Assembly: GCF_001405015.1 (NCBI RefSeq)
Contig: NZ_CYZX01000009.1
Coordinates: 80,643-144,642 of the forward strand
DNA from: Clostridium disporicum
GTDB taxonomy: Bacteria; Bacillota; Clostridia; Clostridiales; Clostridiaceae
Length of the DNA stretch: 64,000 bases
Reading direction: 5' to 3'
The first letter of the stretch is position 1, and each line of letters starts with the position of its first letter. A model generated the notes under the pieces. That model saw only the letters and a list, made by a program, of their open reading frames with translations, was not told where the DNA came from and searched no databases. Below, in pieces: positions 17,501-26,880 of this stretch. Made by a program: the position numbers and the translations under genes.

Positions 17501-20500
17501 ATGGACCTTCATTATCAGTTCTAATACTTGCATCAAGTATTGTTATTTTTTCTGATACTCCCTTATCATTAAATAACTTTTGTGCAATATCTAATTCTTT
17601 TTCTAAAACAGACTTCTCTGGATGATATTCACCACATATAGGGTCTGGAGTATTTAATCTCTCTGCTAGCTCATCTAACATATCTTGAGTAACAGTGTCT
17701 TTAAGAACTAATCTTAAATCATCTTCGTATAAATCTTTTATATCATCTGCTAAACTATCATACTCATAGAATTTAAGTTCTGATATTCTTTGTATACTTC
17801 CAGCATATCCAGATGTATCTACCTTTATTTTATTTGTAGTTATTGGTTCTTTTAATTTTACAATATAATAATTATGTCCATTAGAAGACTTTTCAGTTAC
17901 TGATTCTGTATAAACTACTTGTTTATCACCATTTTCATCCCAATAAGTAACCTTAACTTTATATAAGCCCATATAATTGCCTTTTTCTAAAGTTCGTCCT
18001 ATTCCTATTGATCCTATTGTATAAGTATCATCAAATGTAATCTCTGAACCTCTATCAGCCCAATAGCTAGCTCCTGTATCCCAGTCATTAACTTTCCATT
18101 CAGTAGTAAAATCTCCATCAACTAATGCATACTCAGAATCATACTGTAAAGCTGAATCACTACTTGCCCATCCATCAGCATCTAGCTTATTACGTACATC
18201 AATAATATGAGTAGTACCAATTTCATTTTCATCTGTAGGTCTATTTATAAGCTTGTACCCTGTCATTTCTGGTGGAGTCGTAGTAACTGTACTTGCTATA
18301 TATGTATCAGACATCTTACTAGTTCCTAAATGGTTTGTAGCCGTAACTCTCACTTCATAAGCTGTGTTATCTTCAAGTCCATTAATTACGTAACTATGAC
18401 TTCTAACTAATTTACTTTTATCTGGATTAGTAACTTCAGGACTATTTTCTGTTACCTCTATTCTATCCTCATTTGCCTTTATCCAATTCTTATTTGTATC
18501 ACCAACTTTTCTATAATAAATATCAAAGTCTCTAGCTTGAGGATGATTTTCCCATGATACAGTAAAAGATTTAAATCCTTGTTCTGTAGTTAAATTTCTT
18601 GGTTTTTCTGGTGCCTGTATAGGAACAACTCTTATCTCAGATACTGTACCTTTATCTCCATTGTAGTAACTATCAATTAGATTAAAATCAGCATCAACAT
18701 TATCAGCTATTCCATCAAATGCAGGATGTCCTTGAGCTTCTGGTTTACCTGTTTCAGCTTCATAACCACTTTCCCAATCACCATTTAATGATTGGATACT
18801 AACTCTATATAAATCATAAGGCTTGATATCCTTATCTAATATATTCAAACTAGTTTTGTTAGTTTGTAATTTTTTAGTTTGAGTTACATTTCCATTTTCA
18901 TCTAGTTTTTCATACTTAACCTCATATGAAGTTACATTTGGTTGTGGTTCCCATGTTAAAGTTATTCTTTCATCATGTAGGTTTGTACAAGTTTCAACAG
19001 TCTTTATTTGAGGTCTATTCATATCTGGCTTAGGTATTTCTTTATAAACATTATTTAAGAATTCTATCTTAGCAATCTCTGATATATTTTTATTTCCTCT
19101 GTTTTCTGTTACATTAATAGATATTTTCTTAACAGCAACTTGTTTTCCAAGATCTATGACTATATCTCCATTTTCTGAAGTAGTAGCCCTAGCTTGACTT
19201 TCTTCTATTCCATATGACGCTATCTGAACTTCATTATCTCCAAATGGTATTTGTTCCTCATTTCCATTAGCATCAATATAAGTAATCCAACCCTTAGACG
19301 GAGCTCCCGCATTTTCATTGTTAGAAACCTTAGGGGCTTTTATTACTACTTGCTCCATATCAATAGTGCCATTATTTCTAGAAACACTAGATAAATCAAA
19401 ATCTAACTTTAATGGATTTTTCTCTGATATAGGCCCATTAGCACTTTCTATAGCTATAGGTTTATCAGTATCAACTAATATTTCTTTAATATCCCCACCA
19501 TCTGGTAGTGAAATATTTTCTCCAGTTATTATTATATTTTCCGGATTTATTATCGCATCTGTATCTACAACTATTGCTGCTCCTTGAATAGCACCAATGT
19601 TTTCATTAACATAAGTTAAATCAGCAATATCTATATAACCATCTTTATTTAAGTCATATATAGCTTTAGCATTTGAATCAGCTTTTCCTAGGTTTTCAAA
19701 TACTAGATTATAGTCTCCCATATCTATTATTCCATCACCGTTTACATCACCAATTAAAAATACTCCATTATAACTTGAAGATGATTTGCTACCACTTCCT
19801 AAGATAACTCTCTTAGAGTAGTTAATTATCTCTATATTATCTACCTTAGTATCTATGTAACCTTCACCATTTATTTCTGCACTATAAACTCCTAGTTCTA
19901 AACCTTCTATTATTACATGTAAGAAATAAACATCATTTTGTCCATCCCCTAATGGTTGCTTTTTGGAGTTTAATTTTTCAATTTTATAAGATGCTCCATT
20001 ATCAAATGTTCCATTTATATCATTTATTTTTGATATAGTTCCAACTTTAGTTCCTTCTTTAAAGATAGTAAAACTAATGTCACTTTCTGTATTGGCCTTG
20101 ATAGGCATTTGAAAATTAATATCAAATTCAATTTTCCCCAAAGATTTTGGAGTGCTTTTAGAAGCAACCTTCTCAGTAATTGTTTCATTTGACTCAACTG
20201 CTTTAATTTCCTCAACTAATTCATTTGACTCAACTGTTTCATCTGTTTCAATAACTGAAGTTTCTTCTTCTAGAGGAGTTACTATTTCTTCTAAAGAGTT
20301 TTCAATGTCTTGTTTTCCCTCTTCTTCTGTTATAGAATCTTCAAAGTTGGTATCTTCACCAATTACATCTGTTTCTTCAATAGTAACTTCAACTTGATTT
20401 TCAGCAGTAATATCAGCATTAACCGTATCAGCATTGTTATCAAATGCATGAACAGCTTGAGCAGATAAAGTAGCTAAATTGGTCGTTGCTAATGCAGTCG

Positions 20501-20534
20501 CAATAGTTTTAGATATTATCTTCTTCTTATTCAT
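14583..20534 (-). CDS. Secreted dockerin-bearing M60-type zinc metallopeptidase
   Basis: A 1983-residue exported protease. Order: signal peptide (MNKKKIISKTIATALATTNL), acidic linker (30-130), a beta domain, and a type I dockerin (about 258-311; two repeats GDVNGDGIIDMGDYN and YDLNKDGYIDIADL). Two fibronectin-III-like domains follow (about 515-600, 645-745), then an F5/8-like carbohydrate-binding region (about 785-920). The peptidase domain is at about 1100-1480 with zinc motif HEMGH and a third-ligand glutamate in RLYPETSNN, and a second F5/8-like domain is near 1620-1790. M60 enzymes of clostridia and gut bacteria cut mucin-type O-glycoproteins. There is no LPXTG signal; the dockerin probably binds the cohesin-like protein encoded next to it. 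I prefer the second ATG, with GGGGA upstream, over the ATG at 20546. It is probably a mucinase-like factor. Confidence 0.9.
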   Translation of the reverse strand: MNKKKIISKTIATALATTNLATLSAQAVHAFDNNADTVNADITAENQVEVTIEETDVIGEDTNFEDSITEEEGKQDIENSLEEIVTPLEEETSVIETDETVESNELVEEIKAVESNETITEKVASKSTPKSLGKIEFDINFQMPIKANTESDISFTIFKEGTKVGTISKINDINGTFDNGASYKIEKLNSKKQPLGDGQNDVYFLHVIIEGLELGVYSAEINGEGYIDTKVDNIEIINYSKRVILGSGSKSSSSYNGVFLIGDVNGDGIIDMGDYNLVFENLGKADSNAKAIYDLNKDGYIDIADLTYVNENIGAIQGAAIVVDTDAIINPENIIITGENISLPDGGDIKEILVDTDKPIAIESANGPISEKNPLKLDFDLSSVSRNNGTIDMEQVVIKAPKVSNNENAGAPSKGWITYIDANGNEEQIPFGDNEVQIASYGIEESQARATTSENGDIVIDLGKQVAVKKISINVTENRGNKNISEIAKIEFLNNVYKEIPKPDMNRPQIKTVETCTNLHDERITLTWEPQPNVTSYEVKYEKLDENGNVTQTKKLQTNKTSLNILDKDIKPYDLYRVSIQSLNGDWESGYEAETGKPEAQGHPAFDGIADNVDADFNLIDSYYNGDKGTVSEIRVVPIQAPEKPRNLTTEQGFKSFTVSWENHPQARDFDIYYRKVGDTNKNWIKANEDRIEVTENSPEVTNPDKSKLVRSHSYVINGLEDNTAYEVRVTATNHLGTSKMSDTYIASTVTTTPPEMTGYKLINRPTDENEIGTTHIIDVRNKLDADGWASSDSALQYDSEYALVDGDFTTEWKVNDWDTGASYWADRGSEITFDDTYTIGSIGIGRTLEKGNYMGLYKVKVTYWDENGDKQVVYTESVTEKSSNGHNYYIVKLKEPITTNKIKVDTSGYAGSIQRISELKFYEYDSLADDIKDLYEDDLRLVLKDTVTQDMLDELAERLNTPDPICGEYHPEKSVLEKELDIAQKLFNDKGVSEKITILDASIRTDNEGPSLGMENSYQSLGSVARPSVDDDGTAKQITVYMGSSDPNTKVDIVFLQNYGQPGEYISKVYTISPGRTEITIPTISTADVEKGGQVMARVTQGSTTADVQIRLSGVTEIPHLNVNNLINDTSKENEVKDKIRTYISELKTYMSDIKTLYPTQVSDEDKVKNIYLYDEQTSPLNTTDIEGDRFTLTLPASEILKGIESGLEGNTEAQVERVYNALLAWEQEVQVGFAKKGVFEEVQDFNGNGTIDEEDKAYFRKHRAPLTRLNIKYQRMMMGAAAYASSHHIGVGFGSAHYIQGVPYKFDDAGNVINADEAKLYGGLIGHEMGHCMDIGDRLYPETSNNLMTAITGTMLDEDSPYASAMDDLYKKVTSNTLGLSTDRTVVVNMLWQPYLAYEDDSTYKMLFTDNDADLSNDSYYAKLNRAYREMTPEERANGDRDQWLIRMSSKAVGKDLTDFYEAHGIVANATTLQYVAQFPKETRKIQYINDEARRRRMAGTADMARGTTLSAEFGTDSKGNLITDGSYVNDKNVTINLSVDKSDDNILGYEIYRNGKPCGFILRDKDNKETIYTDVVDNINNRVVTYSAIAYDYNLNPTNTVELGTVKVRHDGGIAKSNTILTTNTISIDEAHNDIHSCEGNEDLILALDDDNTTAYEGRMLSKSEYNNSVHGVEMNPNNNPYLILDTTEIKTLVGIKYTAPTTTSGFIFKKNAIADSALNKYKIEVSKDGVNWTTAKEGTLSLSVDNPTATIYFDKEGVTGGNQLNSYNARYVKITALGTKNISAAELELLTPPGDNIEIGVSKDNINYENGIGILKEKFVYVVDNPDTDENEEKSIPAGSIIITGEYRGNPAFNVPLVLNQNEEHIADNYNGILMAEVPDNADLEEIAEGTWIYWVEPQDATTFMNDNEKIFAELYRTDSADATEGGQRLVSDTFKLEVPDVLPEISLSGENSTRTLTSKNMRAIELDEAVLNRITDKR

Positions 20535-20546
20535 TATTTTCCCCAT

Positions 20547-20899
20547 TCTCCTAAAATATACTAAAAAATTTATCGTATCATTTCATATTTTATAATTTTT
20601 TGATGTTATTCTCAATAATTTTCAGTAATTATTAGCTAAAATTATTATTTAATTAAATTTTTTCTTCAAACTTATCTTTTTATTTAAAATTAAATCTGTA
20701 AATAGTTTATATGTTTTTTTATTTTATTAAGTCCTTCAATATCATTCTACTTATAATACAAAGAGTAGATTTTTAGGTAAAAGTAGGGCCATTACTGACC
20801 CTAAACATTTATAAAATTTCTTTATAAAATATAAAAATGAAATTTAAATTATAAAATACAAAATTTTATTTTATAAATACTTAAGTAAATATATAACTT
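20547..20899. other. AT-rich spacer between two surface-protein genes
   Basis: About 350 bp without a gene. Apart from a weak AGGG/CCCT inverted repeat near 20790 I see no clear signal; it should contain the promoter of the metallopeptidase gene and the end of the 20900-25903 transcript. Confidence 0.5.
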
Positions 20900-23800
20900 T
20901 TATTCTTTTTTACCTTTTCTATTTTTAACTAATCCTATTGCAGATGCCATAGCTATAAGTAAATATGATAACACACCTTTATCACCAGTATTAGGATTAT
21001 CTACATTTCCTTCTGTCACTGGTCTTTGTACATTTTCTTCAACAACTTCATCTACTTCAACATCTGGTATTTCTATTTCAGATTTATTTGCTTTTTCTAC
21101 TACTACTTTTCTCTTAATAGTAATTAAGTTTCCATCAATATCTACTACAGTATATTCTATGTCATGTTCTCCAACTGGCAGCTTACTTAAATCTACTGTT
21201 GGTATTATTACCTTATTTGTAATATCTCCATCTTCCATATCAGTTACAGTTACTCCAGCCATTAAATTAACTGTTTCACCTTCTTTTATTACTATATCAT
21301 TTAGGCCTTCAATTACTGGTTCGTAGTTTGTTACTCTTACTACTCTATTTAATGTTATAGTATTTCCATCTGTATCTGTAACAGATATTAATAAGTTGAA
21401 TCTCTTTTCTCGTCCAGTCGCTGGCTTACTTATCTTATCTACGATTTGTCCACTTTCTACATCTGTTATTACTACATCTATTGTAATATCCTCTAATGTA
21501 TCATGGTCATCATTTATTTCTAAGTCAGCTATAGGATCAAAGTTTTCTATCTCTGATGGCTTTAAAGTTATATCTCCCCCACCTATTATTATAGGAGAAT
21601 CATTTGTTACTACTTTTACTATTCTATTTAGTGTAGTTACGTTTCCTGCAGAATCTTTTACTGTATATGTTACTGTATACTCCCCTAGTGTATTTACATC
21701 AACTGTATCTCCACTTACTTCTATTGTTAGGTTAATATCCTCTTTATCTTCTACAGTTACACCATCTAATAGATTAAATTGACTACCCTTTCTAATGATT
21801 AGATCTCCCTTAATATTTATTACTGGTGCCCCATCTACTATTACAACTCTTTCTACTGTAACTTCGTTTCCAGCACTATCTTTAACTGTATAAGTTACTT
21901 CGTACTTTCCTGCTGTATCATTATCTACATCCTGTCCACCAATTATAATATTGTTTATTAAATCCTTATCTTCTTCATCTTCTACAGTTACACCTTTTAA
22001 ATAATCAATTTTTTCACCTTTTTTAACTATTAAGTCACCTGCGATATTTATTACTGGAGCTTCATCCCATACTGCATAAAGAGTTAAATCAGCAGCTTCC
22101 ATTCTATCAGTATCTGTTATTTTTTCAGTTCCATCTTGCTTTTTAGCCCATCCTACAAAGGAATAACCGTCTCTTGTTGGCTTCTCATCATCTGTTAATA
22201 AATCTAATGATTCCTTTATTAATCCATCAAAAAGTATAGTCTTTTCTACTGTACTTCCTGGATTACCTCCATTAGCATTAAGAGTTACCTTAAATAACTT
22301 CTTTTCAAAGTTAGCTTTTATAGTAATATTTGAATCTATTTGACTTGGGAAAGTAAATACTTTTCCAGTATCTTCATTTGTGTAATTAACAAATGTATAT
22401 CCGGTATTTGCTACAACTTTTTCTGGCTCCTCTATATCAGTAAAAGGCCAAGCCTTATAGATTCCTGAATTTTTACCACTTACCGTTCCATTCCCATCAT
22501 CTTTCACCTCAACAGTAACAGGCTCAATAAATCCAATATTCATATAATCATTAACATCATATAAGTGTGATGTAGTCGGTATACTAACAGATATTACACC
22601 ATCTATATTATTTGCACTTACAACATCTGAATCATTTTTATATGACTCTCCTGAAAGTGCTGTCTGCTTTGTAAATCTTCTAGCATCTTTGTCAGTTATA
22701 TCAAGGCTTCCACCCTTATTATTTATTCTTACCTCATATTCTCCATTATCTAAGCCTTCAAATTTATATTCACCTAGATTATTGGTAGTAGTCGTATCTA
22801 GAGTGTTATTTGTATTTTTATCCCACAGTTGAACTTCTACCCCACTTAAAGGTTCATCTATTCCTTGCTTATATAATCCATCATTATCTTTATCTAAAAA
22901 TGCTATTCCTTTAATTTGTCCTATAGCTAATCTAAGTCCTACATAATTCCCCTCTACCATTACTATAGATCCGCCATCATATTTTCTACGGTAATAAGCA
23001 TTAAAGACATTAAGAGAGCCTATCTCAACTTGAGATACATTACTTGCTGCTTTAAAAGTGAATTTTATCTTTCCAATAGTTCCTGATTCTATGTCTTCTT
23101 TGGCTCTAACTTTTATTACATCTTTATCATCAGTATATATATCATTAAATGAATTTAACCCCAAATTACTTGACCCATATGTAATTTCAAATAACTTAGT
23201 TGTATCTATTGGGTTTCCAGCATCATCACTAGCTGTAAGCTTAGGATTACCTTCTAATTTCATATCCCAATTAAATTGGCCAATTTGAACTTCAGGTCCC
23301 ATATATACTCCCTTTTTAGGAATTGGTATATACACTTCAAAATCCTTTGCTGCCTTTGTATTATTATTCTCTATTCTAAGTATATAATCTATAAGAGTCT
23401 CTTTTGATACTTGTATAGCTGTACTTTCATCATCCTTATTATAAGGTTGCTTATCAATATCGCTTCCGTTCTCTCTAATATGTGTTGTTACAACAAGATC
23501 ACTTGTTTTTATTATATCAAAGCTCTTACTCTTAGTTCTCACAAGAGCTCTAGGAGTTCCATTTAAAGTATCACCTTGAATTAAGTCAAAATTATCAATT
23601 GGAACTAATATTCCTGAGTTTGCATATATCTCATCTATATGAGAGCCTTTTTTACCTATGAATATCATTTCATTTAAGTCATAATTTCCACTAACAGTAG
23701 AATATGTATTAAATTCAAACTCTACATCAATTCCTGGATTTATCTTTAAAGTTTCAGGGTCAAATCCACCAATCTTAACATCCTTAGTTTGAAGTGTATA

Positions 23801-25903
23801 TATCGTTGCTCCATCTACCCTACTTGTATGCTCAATAATAGTACAGTCTTTTTTAACACCTTCTTGAGTTAATTTTATAGTTCCTTTTGATAAATAGAAT
23901 CCTTCTGGCATTCTTATAATTATCTCAGGATCTTCTAAATAATTTGATAAATTATATTTTCTAGTAAACCCTTTATTAGCGTCAAATGTAGTTTTTGCTC
24001 TTAATACCTTTTGTGTAGTTGAACTTAATACATCTGTTCCAAATTCATTCTTCAATGATGTATTTCCTGATGATACAGCTATGTTCTCTGGTTTAGATTC
24101 TCTTCTTATTTGATTAACTATCGGTTTTGCTACACTTGGATTCCCCTTTGGATATATAGAAATAGTTGTACTTCCATCAATTGCCCCAGGTTTTAATTCA
24201 CCAAAACTTATAGCAAATTCATTGTGTCTTCCCTTCTTAGAATACTCAAATCCTGCTGGTATATTTTCTACTTCAAAAATTACCTCTTCAAAAAACTCAC
24301 CTTCTGGCACCCCTAATTCATCTGCATCTATTAATCTTTTCTCATTTTGAAAAATAGCAATTTTACTATCATCTACATCATATTCTTTTGAATCTCCAAA
24401 AAGCTTATATTTTATATTTGTTATACCAGTCATACCATATGGCAATAAAACCTTTCTGGTATTCCAATTCGAGAATTTATACTCAAATATTTGGTTTTTG
24501 TAATCTACAATAGTTTTATTTTTTAAATATATATATCCACCTATTGATAGACTTTTCCCAGCATAATCATAATAATGACCTGTATCTACAGACATTTCTA
24601 TATAAGCTTGTTCCAACTTAGGATCCACTACTTCTACACTATCTATTATACTTGTTGTTAACTCCTTAATCGTACCATCATAAAATTCAACTTTCATAGT
24701 ATTTTGTTTTGGTGCTTCTTTAGTTCCAAATTGAGCATTTTCATTTACCTTATAAGATAAACTAATATTACTATTATTAATAGTTGCACTAGGCATCTTT
24801 ATTACAACTTTATTTTCTAATGGAAAATGTTCACATACAGCATCACTTGGTGCATTATTAACTTCAACAAATGTTGTGTCTTCAGGATAATACATTGTTA
24901 GTTCTGCATTTTTTATATATGTAAAACTTCTTATTCCGTTATCATCATCTTGTGCACCTGATGTTGTATTTCTAAAATAACTATATGTCTTACCAATTCC
25001 TCCTGGCTGTAATTTAGCTGTTCTTTCTGTTCCACTATAATTTAATGAATTATTTTTTTCACCTAATTTCTTATTATTTACAGCTTCTACATTTCTTACA
25101 GCTAAACCGCTTTCTACATTATCCTCTTTTACCGTGACTTTAATAGCATCACTTATTTCTTTTGGCCCATAATATTTATATCTATCTACAGATACCTTAA
25201 TTACAATATTTCCTACTTGTACTCCTTTTTTAAGCTCATATACTAATTTTCCAGTATACTTACCTGTAATTTTATCTTTACTAGGTCTCTCCAAAACTTT
25301 CTCTATTACTGCTAAATCTGCCTCTGTACCTCCATATTCTACTGAGTGAATTGGAGTTCCTACTACTGGATATCTATCAAATGCCATACCTTCTGCTAAT
25401 TCTATTTCTATAGTCTTTGTGCTATTTCTATTATCAAATTCTACAAACACTGCAACTTCATTACTGGTATCATATCCCCAGTCAAACTGCCCTGTATTAG
25501 GTTTAATTTCTAATTTATTTACTGCAGCAGTTGAAATATCATAATTTTCTTCCGTAACATTTTCCTGTTCTAAATTAGAGCTAACTTCGGTTTCTTCACT
25601 AATAGTTTCATTTTCTGTTTTTAAATTACCTTCTGATACTGAATCATTTTCTGTCTTCTCTTTCGGCTCTTCATTTTCTGTTTCTAAACCGCTTTCTGGT
25701 ACTAAATCATCTTCAGTTTCCTCTTCTGGTACTGAAGAACCTTCCTCTTCTGACTCTTCATTTTCTTCTAAATTCACAGTATTTACTATTTCATCATTGA
25801 CTGTATCTCTGTCAATTTCATTAGCTAGAGCATTCAATGTTGGCGAAACACTATTTGTAGCAAAAACTGCTGCAACTATTAATGCTTTTACCCTATTGTG
25901 CAT
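20900..25903 (-). CDS. Large wall-anchored surface protein with SdrD-B, InlB-B and DUF5011 repeats
   Basis: A 1667-residue exported protein. It has a signal peptide (1-28, MHNRVKALIVAAVFATNSVS) and an acidic low-complexity stretch (30-125). Large adhesin-like beta domains follow, then an SdrD-B/CnaB-like domain near 1000-1070 (GIAFLDKDNDGLYKQGIDEPLSGVEV split over two turns). A Listeria-Bacteroides repeat is near 1170-1250 (DGYSFVGWAK, LTLYAVWDE), and four DUF5011-like repeats run at about 1260-1590. The C-terminus has the sorting-type signal NPNTGD, a short hydrophobic segment and KNRKGKKE. NPNTG departs from LPXTG, so a different sortase class may process it. AGGAG precedes the ATG. No enzyme motif is visible; a structural or adhesive role is likely. 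Confidence 0.85.
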   Translation of the reverse strand: MHNRVKALIVAAVFATNSVSPTLNALANEIDRDTVNDEIVNTVNLEENEESEEEGSSVPEEETEDDLVPESGLETENEEPKEKTENDSVSEGNLKTENETISEETEVSSNLEQENVTEENYDISTAAVNKLEIKPNTGQFDWGYDTSNEVAVFVEFDNRNSTKTIEIELAEGMAFDRYPVVGTPIHSVEYGGTEADLAVIEKVLERPSKDKITGKYTGKLVYELKKGVQVGNIVIKVSVDRYKYYGPKEISDAIKVTVKEDNVESGLAVRNVEAVNNKKLGEKNNSLNYSGTERTAKLQPGGIGKTYSYFRNTTSGAQDDDNGIRSFTYIKNAELTMYYPEDTTFVEVNNAPSDAVCEHFPLENKVVIKMPSATINNSNISLSYKVNENAQFGTKEAPKQNTMKVEFYDGTIKELTTSIIDSVEVVDPKLEQAYIEMSVDTGHYYDYAGKSLSIGGYIYLKNKTIVDYKNQIFEYKFSNWNTRKVLLPYGMTGITNIKYKLFGDSKEYDVDDSKIAIFQNEKRLIDADELGVPEGEFFEEVIFEVENIPAGFEYSKKGRHNEFAISFGELKPGAIDGSTTISIYPKGNPSVAKPIVNQIRRESKPENIAVSSGNTSLKNEFGTDVLSSTTQKVLRAKTTFDANKGFTRKYNLSNYLEDPEIIIRMPEGFYLSKGTIKLTQEGVKKDCTIIEHTSRVDGATIYTLQTKDVKIGGFDPETLKINPGIDVEFEFNTYSTVSGNYDLNEMIFIGKKGSHIDEIYANSGILVPIDNFDLIQGDTLNGTPRALVRTKSKSFDIIKTSDLVVTTHIRENGSDIDKQPYNKDDESTAIQVSKETLIDYILRIENNNTKAAKDFEVYIPIPKKGVYMGPEVQIGQFNWDMKLEGNPKLTASDDAGNPIDTTKLFEITYGSSNLGLNSFNDIYTDDKDVIKVRAKEDIESGTIGKIKFTFKAASNVSQVEIGSLNVFNAYYRRKYDGGSIVMVEGNYVGLRLAIGQIKGIAFLDKDNDGLYKQGIDEPLSGVEVQLWDKNTNNTLDTTTTNNLGEYKFEGLDNGEYEVRINNKGGSLDITDKDARRFTKQTALSGESYKNDSDVVSANNIDGVISVSIPTTSHLYDVNDYMNIGFIEPVTVEVKDDGNGTVSGKNSGIYKAWPFTDIEEPEKVVANTGYTFVNYTNEDTGKVFTFPSQIDSNITIKANFEKKLFKVTLNANGGNPGSTVEKTILFDGLIKESLDLLTDDEKPTRDGYSFVGWAKKQDGTEKITDTDRMEAADLTLYAVWDEAPVINIAGDLIVKKGEKIDYLKGVTVEDEEDKDLINNIIIGGQDVDNDTAGKYEVTYTVKDSAGNEVTVERVVIVDGAPVINIKGDLIIRKGSQFNLLDGVTVEDKEDINLTIEVSGDTVDVNTLGEYTVTYTVKDSAGNVTTLNRIVKVVTNDSPIIIGGGDITLKPSEIENFDPIADLEINDDHDTLEDITIDVVITDVESGQIVDKISKPATGREKRFNLLISVTDTDGNTITLNRVVRVTNYEPVIEGLNDIVIKEGETVNLMAGVTVTDMEDGDITNKVIIPTVDLSKLPVGEHDIEYTVVDIDGNLITIKRKVVVEKANKSEIEIPDVEVDEVVEENVQRPVTEGNVDNPNTGDKGVLSYLLIAMASAIGLVKNRKGKKE

Positions 25904-26064
25904 ATATTATTTTCTCCTATAAATTGTGCATAATTTTACTCTTATACTTCTAAGATATCTTTAGTATGAAAATGGTTCATTTTTAACTAAATTTTTCTAA
26001 AAATTTTTGCCAATAAAATTATATTAATTACCATTCTGGCATAATATAAATTAATTCAAAAAAA

Positions 26065-26098
26065 AATAGAAGGAATTGAATATTCAATTTCTTCTATT
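26065..26098 (-). terminator. Terminator of the small membrane paralogue gene
   Basis: AATAGAAG and CTTCTATT flank an inner AATTGAA/TTCAATT pairing; on the minus strand a run of about nine T follows. Confidence 0.85.
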
Positions 26099-26150
26099 CT
26101 TACTTATCTGAATTAATTCTTAGAGTCTAGTTTATATATCTATATAAACC

Positions 26151-26699
26151 TTAACTTTTCTTATTAAATATCCTTTTCTTAATAATCAGTAATATTAATA
26201 TAAATATTATTAGAATTATCAGGATTAAAATAATATTATTACATTTATTATCTTCCGTGAAATACGCTCCAGAAAACACCTTTTCTAGTACATATTTTTT
26301 TTCTTTAGTATCTAAATAACTATCATCTTCTTGTAAATAATTATCTTTATCCTCAGTTTCATTACCACTATTAAATAACTCATTTATAGTTACCTTATAG
26401 TTATTAGAATTATCATCCACTTCTACTACTTCATCCTTTGGTAATATAGTCACTTTTCTCTTTTGAACAACTCTATTTCCATCATTATCTGTGACTATAT
26501 ACTCTATCTCATATGTCCCTGGCTTAAGCTTAGATAAATCAATATTTGATTGCTCTATGTTATTTTGCAAACTAATATTAGAATTATTTGCTTCTATAGT
26601 CCCCAAAACTTCATCTGCATTTGCTTTTGTCTCTAATATTGAACATAATATAATAACTATAGTTGCTACTATAAATTTACTATAAACCTTCTTATTCAC
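26151..26699 (-). CDS. Small membrane protein with one DUF5011/Ig-like repeat
   Basis: A 182-residue protein with a signal peptide (about 1-28), one short Ig-like repeat (about 48-85, DLSKLKPGTYEIEYIVTDNDGN, then VVQKRKVTILPKDE), an acidic linker and a C-terminal membrane segment of about 22 Ile/Leu residues followed by KKRIFNKKS. The repeat closely matches the last repeat of the 1667-residue protein next to it (KLPVGEHDIEYTVVDIDGN). It is thus probably a truncated paralogue, without the sortase motif. The start codon is GTG with AAGGAAG upstream. Whether it is expressed as an accessory or is a remnant is unclear. Confidence 0.7.
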   Translation of the reverse strand: MNKKVYSKFIVATIVIILCSILETKANADEVLGTIEANNSNISLQNNIEQSNIDLSKLKPGTYEIEYIVTDNDGNRVVQKRKVTILPKDEVVEVDDNSNNYKVTINELFNSGNETEDKDNYLQEDDSYLDTKEKKYVLEKVFSGAYFTEDNKCNNIILILIILIIFILILLIIKKRIFNKKS

Positions 26700-26880
26700 T
26701 AAAAATGCTTCCTTACCATAATACTTATCTTAATTTACTTATTGGCATTTATTAAATTTACACCTTATAATAACAAAAAAAGATATTTTTTCTATATTTC
26801 ATATTTCCATATATGTTAATTATATACATAAATAACTATTGATTATTATTAATATATTAAATCATGTAATTTTTATCCTA

